Shown here: positions 7,487 to 17,035 of the stretch, piece after piece
Numbering within the stretch: position 1 is the stretch's first letter
How the letters are laid out: each line of letters opens with the position of its first letter
Virus record (IMG/VR): IMGVR_UViG_3300008113_000108
Location: 57,418 to 121,417 of that record
Direction: 5' to 3' (one strand)
Source of the DNA: a virus
Length of the DNA stretch: 64,000 bases
Position numbers and translations under genes: made by a program
The notes under the pieces: generated by a model
Seen by the model: only the letters and a program-made list of their open reading frames with translations
Databases searched by the model: none
What the model was told of the DNA's origin: nothing

Positions 7487-10351
7487 ATGGATTTATCTAT
7501 TGTCTCAAAATTCATGTCTCTCACCCCAGACATGATGTACAAGGCTACAAAAATGGTAGAATCTGCTCAGGCATATTTTCCAGGTGATGTGGACTCTCAA
7601 GAGCAGTATTTGCAAGAGAACTTAATTGACCAAACTCTTGAATACGCTCTAACTCTTCTAGAGGATAAGAAGATTAGAGATTACATGGGAGTTGCGGTAT
7701 ATACCAACGGAACCACATTTAGTGCTCCAACTCTAGCTCTTTACAATGTTGCTTCAATGCCAGAAATGAAGCAACGAATCCAAGCAAAGCTAAATGCTAA
7801 GAGTAATGTTCGTAAAGAAGAAACTGAATTAGTTCAAGAGAAGAAAAGACCTAAACTAAAAGGTCGCAAGTTCAATGGCAAGAATCCTTGGTGGAATTCT
7901 GATGGCGACGACAAACCATATGAGCCAGGTGATGACGTAAAAAAAACTAGAAAAGAAGCAGTAGATTATGTTGCTGAACTTTGGAAAGGTAGACACGGAC
8001 AGTCAGAGAAAGAGTATCAAGATAATAGATCTGATGCTGGCAAGAGAATCTCTGGAGACTCTCAAACTGGACCAAACTATTACACCAAGGGTCGTGCTCG
8101 TGGAGCTAAACCAGATGCGCCAACAGCACCTGGAGCAAAACCAGTAAATACTCCAAAGCTTAGCTCAAGCGAGAAAGAATATCATCAATACAATAAGAGT
8201 GGTGCAAAAAATAGAGCACAATATAATAAAGTTGGTGGTTCCAAAGGTCTTCCTGAGGAAGTAAATCTAGTCAATGAAGAGGATCCATGTTGGAAAGGAT
8301 ACACTCAAGTTGGAATGAAAAAGAAGGGTGGTCGTGAAGTTCCAAATTGTGTTCCTTCAAAAGGAGTTCCAAAAGCAAAAGGATATAAAGCTGAAGAAAC
8401 TTCAGTAGAAAAAATTGATAGAATTTCTAGAGAAAAGGTAGCTCAAAGAGCTGCCGCCGCAAAGGCAGATAGAGAAAAGAGAGCACAATCTGCATCACAA
8501 TTCCAGGCACATAAAAAGGAAGTTCTTGCAAAAGGTGGTCGCCCAGTAGATGCTCTTGATTCCTGGCAAAGGAAAAAGATGGCTGCTGCAAAAACAAATG
8601 AAGAACTTGCAGAATTTGCTGCAGATTATTTCATTGCAGAGGGTCTCAATGAGTATGGTATTGATATTCTAATTGAAGATCTAGGCATTGATGCTTTCTG
8701 TGATTATATTGAAGTTCTTGCAGAAGAAGAGGAAGTTCTTCTAGAGTGGAGAAGAGGTGCAGGCGGAACTAAAGTTCGTGGATCTGGAACTTCAAAATCT
8801 GGTAAGTCAATTGGTTCATTAAAAGGTGGTGCTAAGGCATCTGCTATTCGTGGAACTGCAGAGCATAAGGCAAGAAAAGCAGAAAAGGCAAAGGAATCAA
8901 GTAAGTCATCTGGAATGGCTGCAGCACTGAAGAGTCAATCTAAAGTTGCTAATGCCAAGAAATCACAGCCAGCAACAAAATCAACACCCACACAAACAAA
9001 AGAAAAATCAAAAGGTGGAATTCTCGGTGCTCTCAGAGCTAGAGCAGAAAGAGATACTGCACTTCTGAAAAAATCAGTAGATACAGCTAGAAAAGTAGGA
9101 GCTAGACGTGCAGCGGAAGTTAAAGCAACTTATGATGCAGTTAGAGAAAGGGGTAAAAAGGCTGAACAATCTGCATCAGCAACTAGAGCAAGAAGAAAAG
9201 CAACTGTCGCAGCAGGTAGAGCGGCTCAGGCTGCAGGTAGAACTGCAGTCAAAGCTGCAGGAGCTGCAGGAGCAGCTGCGGGATCAGCAGTAGCAGCTAA
9301 AAAGGCTGGCAAGTCAAACGCTGCTGCAGCAGGCAGAGCTGCTGGAACCTTTGTCAAGAAAATGACCAAGGAAGAAAAGGAACTACTCACACATTATTTC
9401 ATTGAATCTGAAATTGCATTTAACTATGATGAAGTTCAAGAGATCTTTGAATCACTTGATCAGGAGCACTTTGACTACTACATCGAAAAAGCGATGATGA
9501 TGGTAGAAGAATCTGAGCCATCAGCTCTAGAAATCATTCAAGAAAAACTAGGCACAGTATTCGGAGCCTCAGATTTTAACTTCTCAGATTGGAGACATCT
9601 AACCGAGAAGACTTCTGATGACGATTCTACTGGAAAATTTGTAAGACTAACACAAAACAATAGAACTGATAATACTCCAGATGTAAAGGGCAAAAGAAAG
9701 GATGGTGTAATTATCAATCCTCAAGTTGATATGAGAAGAGAAGAAGTTGAGCCAATTGAAGAGAAAGCTCCTCCAGGTGCTAAGTATGAGAGAATGGTTA
9801 AGCATATCAAGAAAGGTTATTCTGAAGGTGGGCTAACCAAAAAAGAAAAGAGCATTGCTTATGCTACTGCATGGAAAGCAAAAAACAAACAGCAGCAAGA
9901 GCAAGCTGATCCACAAGCTGCAAAAACAGCAGCTAAGAATCAGCAACAAATGAAGGCTCAAGATCAAATGAGAAGAAAGCAGCTAATGCTTCAGCAGCAA
10001 AGACTTCAAATGCAAAAGCAAGGAAAACTTCCAACAGGTCATACCATGGAAGAAGTCGAGCACGTAGATGAAGCAACTAGATACTCAAAGGAAACAGGTA
10101 AGAGCTTTAGAACTGGTAAGCCAGTTGTAAAAGGTGGAAGTGCTAAGAATGACAAAGCATTTCAAATGATTTCCAAAATGATGGGATCTAGCAGAGCTGG
10201 CACTCAACCAAGAGGACAGAAAAAAGAGCCAGGTAAAAAGCCACCAGAAGCAGGTAAGTATGGCGGTCCTCAATCTCCAGCACAAAAAGTAGCTGCTCGC
10301 CGTGCTGCTGCTCAGAGAGCAAAAGACATGATGCATTCAAGATTCGACTAA
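7487..10351 (+). CDS. Large Lys/Ala-rich virion-associated protein, H1-like centre
   Basis: About 955 residues. An in-frame GTG at 7478 would add three residues; the ATG at 7487 is chosen for convention. Segments in order: a small folded N-terminus (1-115); a basic disordered stretch including KKKGGREVPNC; an acidic segment (about 370-420) with YFIAEG, a possible gp21-type cleavage site; a Lys/Ala/Arg-rich block (about 420-625) resembling histone H1 tails; a second acidic segment (625-685); and a Gln/Lys-rich C-terminus. Late promoter, location beside the packaged nucleotidyltransferase and alternating acidic/basic blocks suggest a head-internal or prohead-core DNA-associated protein. This is inference; no enzyme domain is seen. 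Confidence 0.7.
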   Translation: MDLSIVSKFMSLTPDMMYKATKMVESAQAYFPGDVDSQEQYLQENLIDQTLEYALTLLEDKKIRDYMGVAVYTNGTTFSAPTLALYNVASMPEMKQRIQAKLNAKSNVRKEETELVQEKKRPKLKGRKFNGKNPWWNSDGDDKPYEPGDDVKKTRKEAVDYVAELWKGRHGQSEKEYQDNRSDAGKRISGDSQTGPNYYTKGRARGAKPDAPTAPGAKPVNTPKLSSSEKEYHQYNKSGAKNRAQYNKVGGSKGLPEEVNLVNEEDPCWKGYTQVGMKKKGGREVPNCVPSKGVPKAKGYKAEETSVEKIDRISREKVAQRAAAAKADREKRAQSASQFQAHKKEVLAKGGRPVDALDSWQRKKMAAAKTNEELAEFAADYFIAEGLNEYGIDILIEDLGIDAFCDYIEVLAEEEEVLLEWRRGAGGTKVRGSGTSKSGKSIGSLKGGAKASAIRGTAEHKARKAEKAKESSKSSGMAAALKSQSKVANAKKSQPATKSTPTQTKEKSKGGILGALRARAERDTALLKKSVDTARKVGARRAAEVKATYDAVRERGKKAEQSASATRARRKATVAAGRAAQAAGRTAVKAAGAAGAAAGSAVAAKKAGKSNAAAAGRAAGTFVKKMTKEEKELLTHYFIESEIAFNYDEVQEIFESLDQEHFDYYIEKAMMMVEESEPSALEIIQEKLGTVFGASDFNFSDWRHLTEKTSDDDSTGKFVRLTQNNRTDNTPDVKGKRKDGVIINPQVDMRREEVEPIEEKAPPGAKYERMVKHIKKGYSEGGLTKKEKSIAYATAWKAKNKQQQEQADPQAAKTAAKNQQQMKAQDQMRRKQLMLQQQRLQMQKQGKLPTGHTMEEVEHVDEATRYSKETGKSFRTGKPVVKGGSAKNDKAFQMISKMMGSSRAGTQPRGQKKEPGKKPPEAGKYGGPQSPAQKVAARRAAAQRAKDMMHSRFD

Positions 10352-10359
10352 AATAAATA
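10352..10359 (+). promoter_or_regulatory. T4-like late promoter motif
   Basis: AATAAATA directly after the preceding stop codon and 26 nt before the ATG at 10386. Confidence 0.5.
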
Positions 10360-10385
10360 GAAGTGAATCCTTTCTGGAGAAAATC

Positions 10386-10559
10386 ATGGGAGCATTAGTA
10401 GAAGTAGTAAAGCCACTACTACTTGCAGCAATGAATAGCTGCCACACTAAAAAACTAGTATGTGAACTACTTGATCGCTATGTAAACACCACTGATAATG
10501 ATATTGATAATGTACTAGCAGCAACAGTAAGAACTGCACTTCTAAAGAATTGTAAGTGA
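10386..10559 (+). CDS. Small protein, 57 residues
   Basis: Starts MGALVEVVKPLLLAAMNS, with CTGGAG placed 7 nt before the ATG. The N-terminal 16 residues are hydrophobic. The rest is charged, with two Cys near the middle. The stop overlaps the GTG start of the next ORF. Unknown function. The strong ribosome binding site and late promoter support expression. Confidence 0.6.
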   Translation: MGALVEVVKPLLLAAMNSCHTKKLVCELLDRYVNTTDNDIDNVLAATVRTALLKNCK

Positions 10560-10708
10560 TTGAATGTTTGCTGGTAAACTGGGGAGTGAGTCTAGTATTA
10601 GCTTTGCTCCTCAGCTTCTCTGAGTACCTTGGCAAGACAAAGAGATTTAAAGAAAATAGTATAATAGATTTTAGTAAAAACACTATAAGACGTATGCTGG
10701 GGAGGTAA
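10556..10708 (+). CDS. Small membrane protein, 50 residues, GTG start
   Basis: GTG start overlapping the previous stop (GTGA). Residues about 4-22 form one hydrophobic segment (LLVNWGVSLVLALLLSF), followed by a basic tail. The topology would fit a small membrane-inserted phage protein. I cannot assign holin or other function. Its TAA stop lies in the loop of the following terminator. Confidence 0.55.
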   Translation: MIECLLVNWGVSLVLALLLSFSEYLGKTKRFKENSIIDFSKNTIRRMLGR

Positions 10709-10720
10709 CTCCCCATTTTT
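10699..10720 (+). terminator. Intrinsic terminator
   Basis: Perfect 6-bp stem GGGGAG/CTCCCC with a GTAA loop, followed by ATTTTTT. The loop carries the stop codon of the preceding gene, and the next late promoter begins right after the T run. Confidence 0.85.
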
Positions 10721-10728
10721 TATAAATA
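10721..10728 (+). promoter_or_regulatory. T4-like late promoter (consensus)
   Basis: TATAAATA exactly matches the T4 late consensus, 32 nt before the ATG at 10760 and immediately behind a terminator, so the next gene is probably a separate late unit. Confidence 0.75.
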
Positions 10729-10759
10729 TTAATAGAATAAAAATTCAAGAGGGGTTTAA

Positions 10760-11398
10760 ATGTCTCTATACGGAAGAACTGATTCTACTGCAAACGTAAA
10801 TAAAGCAAAGAATGCTGTTGGTATTCCTGCTTCTAACTCCGCTGGCGGTGGTCCTAATTCAGTAACCAAAAGTTTTGTTTTTGTAGATAATACTGAAGCA
10901 CAACTAAATGAAAACAAAGTTCGTGGTATTACTGGTCCTGGTTGGTGGGCATATAGCACATATACTGATGCCGCAGGAAATACTCGTCATAAAGCTGAGC
11001 ATCTAGTTTTCATCTCTAACCCAGATACCAACGCAAACGAAACTCAGACTGATGATACTATTGCAGCAGACGTTGCATCAGCAGTAACAATCAACGTTGC
11101 ATATCCACAGAATGCTACTACATCATCTGGTGGTGCAACATTTACAGTTAATGGTCAAACCACCACAACTGGAACTCCAGGAACTCTTGTTTATCAGTGG
11201 CAAGTACAAACTGCAACTGGAACACGTTGGACCAATGTTACCAACACTGGAATCTACACAGGTGCTACAACTCACACTCTAACTCTAACTGGTGCTACTT
11301 CAACAGTTACTGGTTATAAGTATAGAGTAAAGATCACATCTGCTGGTGGTACTGAGGAAGTTATTTCTAGAACTGCAACTCTAACATTTGGCACCTGA
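10760..11398 (+). CDS. Probable virion structural protein with Ig-like C-terminal domain
   Basis: A 212-residue Thr/Ala/Asn-rich protein. The first 110 residues contain GPGWWAYSTYTDAAGNTRHK, a segment I associate with T4-like cyanophage structural proteins. Residues about 115-212 look like a bacterial Ig-like beta-sandwich (YQWQVQTATGTRW, GYKYRVKITSAGG), the kind of surface-display domain often found on phage heads and tails. GAGGGG precedes the ATG, and a consensus late promoter lies upstream. Likely surface-exposed in the virion. Confidence 0.7.
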   Translation: MSLYGRTDSTANVNKAKNAVGIPASNSAGGGPNSVTKSFVFVDNTEAQLNENKVRGITGPGWWAYSTYTDAAGNTRHKAEHLVFISNPDTNANETQTDDTIAADVASAVTINVAYPQNATTSSGGATFTVNGQTTTTGTPGTLVYQWQVQTATGTRWTNVTNTGIYTGATTHTLTLTGATSTVTGYKYRVKITSAGGTEEVISRTATLTFGT

Positions 11399-11404
11399 TA
11401 AAAT

Positions 11405-11767
11405 ATGAGATTTACTGAATTGAATGAAGATAACTTTTTGTTATTTGCAATAAAACATTATGACAATCCAAATGCAATGACAAAAGATGATTTTTTTGAA
11501 GACCTAAAACGTTTTAAGTATATTAAAAGATTACTGAAACGATTTGATAAAACGGGGATTCTCAAAACTCATCTTTTGTTAAATCATATTATAGTTGTTT
11601 ATAATATATTTGGCGATGCAGCTACACCAATATTATTCTTTAAAATAGAACAACAGTATTGGAAGTACTTGAAATCTTTTATGTTGTTCTTGAATAGAAT
11701 CGAACAAGACACACTTTCAACTATACAACCTGATTCATATTGTTTAGAGGAACTTAATAAAATATGA
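11405..11767 (+). CDS. Conserved T4-like cyanophage protein, 120 residues
   Basis: Starts MRFTELNEDNFLLFAIKHYD and is rich in aromatic and Leu residues, predicted helical. This type of small protein recurs in T4-like cyanophages, but I know no function for it. It lies 6 nt behind the Ig-like protein and overlaps the next start by 4 nt, so it is in the same late operon. Confidence 0.7.
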   Translation: MRFTELNEDNFLLFAIKHYDNPNAMTKDDFFEDLKRFKYIKRLLKRFDKTGILKTHLLLNHIIVVYNIFGDAATPILFFKIEQQYWKYLKSFMLFLNRIEQDTLSTIQPDSYCLEELNKI

Positions 11768-12147
11768 ACTACAACGAAGAAGTTGCTGCGAATAGTGTTG
11801 GTACAGGAGCTGCAGTATCTTTACCTCCTAGTGTTGAGCCACCAGGAATTCCTGCTTCCAAAAGAAAAAGGAAAAAACTAAAAGAGCAAAATTTATTTGA
11901 GAGTGGTGGAAAGGTAATTGACCAACTGAAACAGATTTCATTGGCGGGTCAACAAGGTATGGTTATGTTTGACAATGGAGAAAAGGCTCAAGTTTCTCCT
12001 GACAGTGCAAATAAACTAGTTGATTTATATAGAAATTTGAATGCTAGTAATAGAGTCAAGATGATCAAAACTATCAATTCATCTTCTGCTGGATTTGAAA
12101 AGATTTCGACATTTGCATCCTCCAGAGGTTCACAGCCAGTTCAGTAA
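11764..12147 (+). CDS. Hypothetical protein with a basic patch, 127 residues
   Basis: A Pro-rich N-terminus is followed by the strongly basic SKRKRKKLKEQ near residue 33, then a helical C-terminal region. It overlaps the previous stop by 4 nt. The basic patch might bind nucleic acid, but no domain is recognised. Confidence 0.6.
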   Translation: MNYNEEVAANSVGTGAAVSLPPSVEPPGIPASKRKRKKLKEQNLFESGGKVIDQLKQISLAGQQGMVMFDNGEKAQVSPDSANKLVDLYRNLNASNRVKMIKTINSSSAGFEKISTFASSRGSQPVQ

Positions 12148-12158
12148 CCGAGGGTAAA

Positions 12159-12575
12159 ATGTTTCAAAATTCTTCAACAGAAACTAAATTAGCTTTACTT
12201 GAAGAAAGACTCAGCGTATACGAGAGGATGATGAAAAAGATCGACTCTGCAATAGAAAAGATAAGTGAAACGAGTCAGACTATCAGTAAGATGCTAGCAA
12301 TACATGACGAGAGAATCGAACAAACCGTGAAGTCGGATGAGATTATAATTAAAATGGTGGAAGAGATAAAGAAGTCTAACACCACAGAGCATAAATCTGT
12401 ACTTGATAGAGTAGAAGAAATTGAAAAAACTGTTGGAGATTTGTTAAAATTCAGATGGCAGGTGGCAGCAATTTCGGGGGTGGTTGTGCTAGTTGTCGGA
12501 CTGGTCGTACCCTTTATTGACAACATGGTGGGAATGCACTATAATGGGGGGACTGAGCAGCCCTCCACTAAATGA
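12159..12575 (+). CDS. Coiled-coil protein with one C-terminal membrane segment
   Basis: 138 residues. Residues about 5-95 are continuous charged heptads (coiled coil), and residues about 102-122 (VAAISGVVVLVVGLVVPFI) form one membrane helix with a short tail. The architecture suggests a membrane-anchored oligomer. A holin or spanin-like role is possible but unproven. It overlaps gp61 by 4 nt, so it is expressed with replication genes. Confidence 0.65.
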   Translation: MFQNSSTETKLALLEERLSVYERMMKKIDSAIEKISETSQTISKMLAIHDERIEQTVKSDEIIIKMVEEIKKSNTTEHKSVLDRVEEIEKTVGDLLKFRWQVAAISGVVVLVVGLVVPFIDNMVGMHYNGGTEQPSTK

Positions 12576-13555
12576 GTTACATTGACACCAAATACATTAA
12601 CCTCATTTCTATTCGTCTAGAAAAATTTTCAAGAAAAAAAGATAACCTATACAACTTTCGTTGTCCCTACTGTGGCGATTCTGCGAAGAACAAGAATCGT
12701 GCAAGAGGGTTTTTCTTTCTGATGAAATCGGATATGGTGTATAAGTGCCATAACTGTGGAGTTGGAAGGAGTCTTGCAAACTTCCTAAAGGATATGGATG
12801 TAACTCTCCATGATGAATATGTCATGGAAAGATTTAAGTCTGGGCTAACTGGACGAGGATCTAATACAGCAAATCCAAAGATGATGGAGTTCAAGAAACC
12901 TGTGTTTATTAAAACACCGCTGTCCGAACTCCAAAAGATATCAGAACTAAATAATTCACACCCAGCAAAAGAATACCTTCTCAAAAGACAAATTCCAGAA
13001 AAATATCTTTCTAAGTTCTATTACGCAGAGGATTTTCATGCTTGGGCCAAAACAGAGAATTCAATCAAAGAGTCCAGAATCGTCATCCCACTCATGTCCA
13101 AAAGTGGAAAGCTTTTTGGATTTCAGGGGCGGGCTCTTGACAAAAATTCAAAACTACGCTATATTACTACCATCCTGGATGACAAGTACGTTAAACTATT
13201 TGGACTTGATACTGTAGACTTCGATAAAACCATCTATGTAACAGAGGGTCCATTCGACTCTCTTTTTCTGTCTAATGCTATCGCCATGTGCGGATCAGAC
13301 ATTTACCTAGATAAAAACATCTACAAAGATCGAGTATTCATTTTAGACAATGAGCCACGCAACGTACAAATCGTTAACAAGTATGACAAGCTTATTGATG
13401 CAGGAGAAAAAGTGGTAGTATGGCCAAGTACCATAAAAGAAAAAGATATTAACGATATGGTTATTGCTGGACTCAACCCACAGCAGATAATCGAACAAAA
13501 CACATTTCAAGGGTTGGAAGCTAAAGTTCAATTTACTACATGGAAGAAAGTATGA
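12572..13555 (+). CDS. 61: DNA primase gp61
   Basis: T4-type primase of 327 residues that makes RNA primers with helicase gp41. The N-terminal zinc-binding domain shows CPYCGDS (about residue 30) and CHNCGVG (about 61). The Toprim-like catalytic region has VTEGPFDSLF near 223 and an acidic FILDNEPRN near 256. The start overlaps the coiled-coil gene, and the stop overlaps the nrdA start as ATGA. Confidence 0.93.
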   Translation: MSYIDTKYINLISIRLEKFSRKKDNLYNFRCPYCGDSAKNKNRARGFFFLMKSDMVYKCHNCGVGRSLANFLKDMDVTLHDEYVMERFKSGLTGRGSNTANPKMMEFKKPVFIKTPLSELQKISELNNSHPAKEYLLKRQIPEKYLSKFYYAEDFHAWAKTENSIKESRIVIPLMSKSGKLFGFQGRALDKNSKLRYITTILDDKYVKLFGLDTVDFDKTIYVTEGPFDSLFLSNAIAMCGSDIYLDKNIYKDRVFILDNEPRNVQIVNKYDKLIDAGEKVVVWPSTIKEKDINDMVIAGLNPQQIIEQNTFQGLEAKVQFTTWKKV

Positions 13556-15852
13556 GTAACGGTACTAAAGTTAAAAAACGTAATGGTACTTTTGAATCTC
13601 TAGATCTAGATAAAATTCATAACATGGTTGAGTGTGCTTGCGGTGGTCTTGCAGGTGTGAGTGCCTCCCAGGTTGAAATCAACTCTGGAATTCAATTCTA
13701 TGATGGAATTACCACAGATGAAATCCAAGAAATCCTTGTTAGGTCAGCTAGTGATCTTATCAGCCTCGATAATCCAAATTATCAGTATGTTGCTGCTCGT
13801 CTCTTGCTTTTTGGTTTATATAAACAAGTCTTTGGAAATAACTGGAAAACTGGGTTCCCTTCAGTAGGATATCATCTTTACCAGGGCATCATGAAAGGTG
13901 TTTATGATAAAGAATTATCTTGTAAGTATACAGATGAAGAGTGGGACAAAATTAACTCTTGGATTGATCATGAAAGAGATTATCTTTTTACCTATGCTGG
14001 TCTTCGTCAAGTAGTAGATAAGTATTTGGTTCAGGACAGGAGTTCAAAGCAGATCTATGAAACTCCTCAATACATGTATATGCTAATCTCTGCGACTATC
14101 TTTGCAGAGTATCCAAAAGAAACAAGACTAGATTATGTCAAACGATACTACAACGCAATCTCTAAGCACAGAATCAACATTCCAACGCCAATCATGGCAG
14201 GCGTTAGAACCCCTCTTCGTCAATTTGCTTCTTGTGTGCTTATTGATTCTGACGATTCTCTCAATTCTATCTTCAGCTCTGACATGGCTATTGGCCGTTA
14301 TGTTGCACAGCGGGCTGGAATCGGTATCAACGCAGGCCGAATCAGGGGTATCAATAGCAAGATCCGTGGTGGAGAAGTTGCCCATACAGGAGTTATTCCA
14401 TTCCTCAAGAAATTTGAAGCGACGGTCAGGTGTTGCACTCAAAACGGCATACGTGGTGGTTCAGCTACAGTTCACTTCCCTATTTGGCACAAAGAAATAG
14501 AAGATATTCTTGTTCTAAAGAATAACAAAGGAACGGAGGACAACCGTGTACGTAAACTCGATTATTCCATTCAAATCTCCAAGATCTTCTATGAGAGGTT
14601 TATCCAAGGTAAAGAAATTTCGCTCTTCTCGCCCCACGACGTTCCAGGCTTGTATGATGCTTTTGGAACTGATAGTTTTGATCAACTATATGAGAGTTAT
14701 GAACGAGATCAGTCTATTCAAAGAAAGACTATCAGTGCTCAAGAACTATTCCTCGATCTGCTTAAAGAACGTGCTGAGACTGGTCGGATTTACATCATGA
14801 ATATTGACCACTGCAATTCTCATAGTTCCTTCCTAGACAAAGTAAATATGTCTAATCTCTGTCAGGAAATTACACTTCCTACAGTACCCATCAATCATAT
14901 TGATGATCAGGCAGGCGAGATTGCACTTTGTATTCTTTCTGCAATCAATGTCGGAAAGCTAAACAACTTCTCCGAACTAGAAGAACTTTGTGATCTTTCA
15001 GTTCGTGCTCTTGATGAACTCATTGATTATCAGAACTATCCAGTTGAAGCTGCACGTATCTCCACCGAGTCACGACGCTCACTTGGAATCGGCTATATTG
15101 GTCTTGCTCACTTCCTTGCTCGTAATGGTGTCAAGTATGAAGATTCTCAGGCTTGGAAACTAGTTCATGATTTAACTGAAGCATTCCAGTATTACTTACT
15201 CAAAGCATCAAATCAACTAGCTGTAGAGAAAGGTCCATGCGACTATTTTAATCGCACTAAGTATTCTCAAGGAATTCTTCCAATTGATACTTACAAGAAA
15301 GACGTAGACGAACTCGTACCTAACGAATTAAACCATGATTGGGAAACACTTAGAACATCCATCTTGGCTAACGGTCTCAGGCACTCAACACTGTCCGCAC
15401 AAATGCCATCGGAAAGCAGTTCCGTTGTGTCAAATGAAACAAATGGAATCGAGCCACCTAGAGATTACTTGTCCGTTAAGAAATCAAAGAAGGGACCTCT
15501 TAAGCAGATTGTCCCCAGCTATCAAACTCTCAAAAAGAATTATACACTTCTTTGGGAAATGCCTAGCAATATTGGTTATATCAATATTGTTGCAGTTATG
15601 CAAAAATTCTTCGATCAAGCGATTTCTGGAAACTGGTCATATAACCCAGAGAATTATGCCGATAATGAAGTACCTGTTAGCGTAATGGCACAAGACCTTC
15701 TAACCACATACAAGTATGGCTGGAAGACATCATACTATCAGAATACATATGATAGCAAATCTGATTCTGATGTAGAAGAGAAAGGAGAAGCTCTATCTCA
15801 ACTACTATCACAACTAGAATCTGATGAAGACTGCGAAAGCTGCAAAATCTAA
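13552..15852 (+). CDS. nrdA: Ribonucleotide reductase class Ia, large subunit NrdA
   Basis: 766 residues; the ATG at 13552 overlaps the gp61 stop and gives the expected N-terminus, whereas the in-frame ATG at 13540 would run into gp61. An ATP-cone-like domain occupies the first 90 residues. The catalytic loop NLCQEI near residue 436 carries the thiyl-radical Cys and Glu. Partner cysteines are in FASCVLI and IALCILS, and a C-terminal CESC pair accepts electrons. The enzyme reduces ribonucleoside diphosphates to supply dNTPs with NrdB, encoded 11 nt downstream. A glutaredoxin gene at 31096 could re-reduce it. Confidence 0.96.
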   Translation: MSNGTKVKKRNGTFESLDLDKIHNMVECACGGLAGVSASQVEINSGIQFYDGITTDEIQEILVRSASDLISLDNPNYQYVAARLLLFGLYKQVFGNNWKTGFPSVGYHLYQGIMKGVYDKELSCKYTDEEWDKINSWIDHERDYLFTYAGLRQVVDKYLVQDRSSKQIYETPQYMYMLISATIFAEYPKETRLDYVKRYYNAISKHRINIPTPIMAGVRTPLRQFASCVLIDSDDSLNSIFSSDMAIGRYVAQRAGIGINAGRIRGINSKIRGGEVAHTGVIPFLKKFEATVRCCTQNGIRGGSATVHFPIWHKEIEDILVLKNNKGTEDNRVRKLDYSIQISKIFYERFIQGKEISLFSPHDVPGLYDAFGTDSFDQLYESYERDQSIQRKTISAQELFLDLLKERAETGRIYIMNIDHCNSHSSFLDKVNMSNLCQEITLPTVPINHIDDQAGEIALCILSAINVGKLNNFSELEELCDLSVRALDELIDYQNYPVEAARISTESRRSLGIGYIGLAHFLARNGVKYEDSQAWKLVHDLTEAFQYYLLKASNQLAVEKGPCDYFNRTKYSQGILPIDTYKKDVDELVPNELNHDWETLRTSILANGLRHSTLSAQMPSESSSVVSNETNGIEPPRDYLSVKKSKKGPLKQIVPSYQTLKKNYTLLWEMPSNIGYINIVAVMQKFFDQAISGNWSYNPENYADNEVPVSVMAQDLLTTYKYGWKTSYYQNTYDSKSDSDVEEKGEALSQLLSQLESDEDCESCKI

Positions 15853-15863
15853 GGAGACCTTAC

Positions 15864-17027
15864 ATGGAATTTATTAAAAATACAAAAAGTGAAATCAAGG
15901 GTATGACCGTATTTAATAGTAATCATGTAGATACTAAAAAGCAACCAATGTTTTTTGGTAAGCCACTTGGAGTTCAAAGGTATGATAGCTACAAGTATCC
16001 TATCTTTGAAAAGCTAACTCAACAACAACTTGGATACTTCTGGAGACCCGAGGAGGTCTCCCTCCAGAAAGATCGTGCAGATTATCAAACACTTCGTCCC
16101 GAACAAAAACATATCTTCACTTCTAACCTGAAGTATCAGATCATGCTTGATTCTGTTCAGGGTCGTGGTCCTGGTCTTGCATTCCTTCCATATTGTTCTC
16201 TTCCAGAACTAGAAGCTTGCATGACCATCTGGGAAACTATGGAGATGATTCATAGTCGCTCATATACCTACATCATCAAGAATGTTTATTCTGATGTGAC
16301 TGAAGTATTTGATACTATTCTAGATGATGAAAAGATTCTAGAACGTGCCACTAGTGTTACTCAAGCATACGATGAACTTATTCAGTGTGCTCATCAATGG
16401 GATTCGGGAAATCTCTGGAGTCTAGGAGATCATACTACTGCAAATATTGAACTCAAAGAACTAAAGCGAAAGCTTTATCGTGCAATCATGAATGTAAACA
16501 TTCTTGAAGGTATTCGTTTCTATGTTTCATTTGCCTGCAGCTTTGCATTCGGTGAACTAAAACTCATGGAAGGATCTGCAAAAATCATTTCTCTAATTGC
16601 CCGTGATGAATCACAGCATCTTGTAATTACTCAAAACATCATCAAGAATTGGAAGAATGGTGATGATCCTCAGATGCTAGAAATCATTGCTGAAGAAGAG
16701 AATAATGTACGAGACATGTATCTTCGTGCAGTAAATGAAGAGAAAGCATGGGCAGAATATCTGTTCAAGGACGGTTCTATGATTGGTCTAAATGCTAAAC
16801 TTCTCTCTTCCTATGTTGAGTATATTGCCAACCGTAGAATGAAGGCAATCGGAATCAAACCAATGTTTGATATCTCTATGTCAAACAATCCACTTCCCTG
16901 GACTGAGCATTGGCTAAATTCCAAGATGATGCAGAATGCTCCACAAGAAACTGAAATCGAAAGTTATGTAATTGGTGGCATTAAGCAGGATATGAAGAAA
17001 GATACTTTCTCTGGATTTAAACTGTGA
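15864..17027 (+). CDS. nrdB: Ribonucleotide reductase class Ia, small subunit NrdB
   Basis: 387 residues. AAGGAG at 15851-15856 fixes the ATG at 15864. It is a ferritin-like diiron protein that makes the tyrosyl radical used by NrdA. Metal ligands are visible in LPELEACMTIWETMEMIHSR (about residue 114, E and ExxH) and ARDESQHL (about 247). The radical tyrosine is probably in SRSYTYI. The C-terminus (DTFSGFKL) resembles the NrdA-docking tail. It is followed by a late-regulated gene. Confidence 0.96.
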   Translation: MEFIKNTKSEIKGMTVFNSNHVDTKKQPMFFGKPLGVQRYDSYKYPIFEKLTQQQLGYFWRPEEVSLQKDRADYQTLRPEQKHIFTSNLKYQIMLDSVQGRGPGLAFLPYCSLPELEACMTIWETMEMIHSRSYTYIIKNVYSDVTEVFDTILDDEKILERATSVTQAYDELIQCAHQWDSGNLWSLGDHTTANIELKELKRKLYRAIMNVNILEGIRFYVSFACSFAFGELKLMEGSAKIISLIARDESQHLVITQNIIKNWKNGDDPQMLEIIAEEENNVRDMYLRAVNEEKAWAEYLFKDGSMIGLNAKLLSSYVEYIANRRMKAIGIKPMFDISMSNNPLPWTEHWLNSKMMQNAPQETEIESYVIGGIKQDMKKDTFSGFKL

Positions 17028-17035
17028 TTAATACT

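Noticed and set aside
8750-9350. Repetitive Lys/Ala codon tract considered as tandem DNA repeats or CRISPR
   Set aside because: Repeats are of protein composition only, with no regular unit or spacers.
10085-10336. 83-codon minus-strand frame rich in Ser/Trp/Phe/Leu
   Set aside because: Antisense shadow of the Lys/Gln-rich C-terminus of the 7487 gene.
13540-13551. Earlier ATG for nrdA
   Set aside because: Lies inside gp61 and adds MEES before the expected N-terminus; the ATG at 13552 with ATGA overlap is better.
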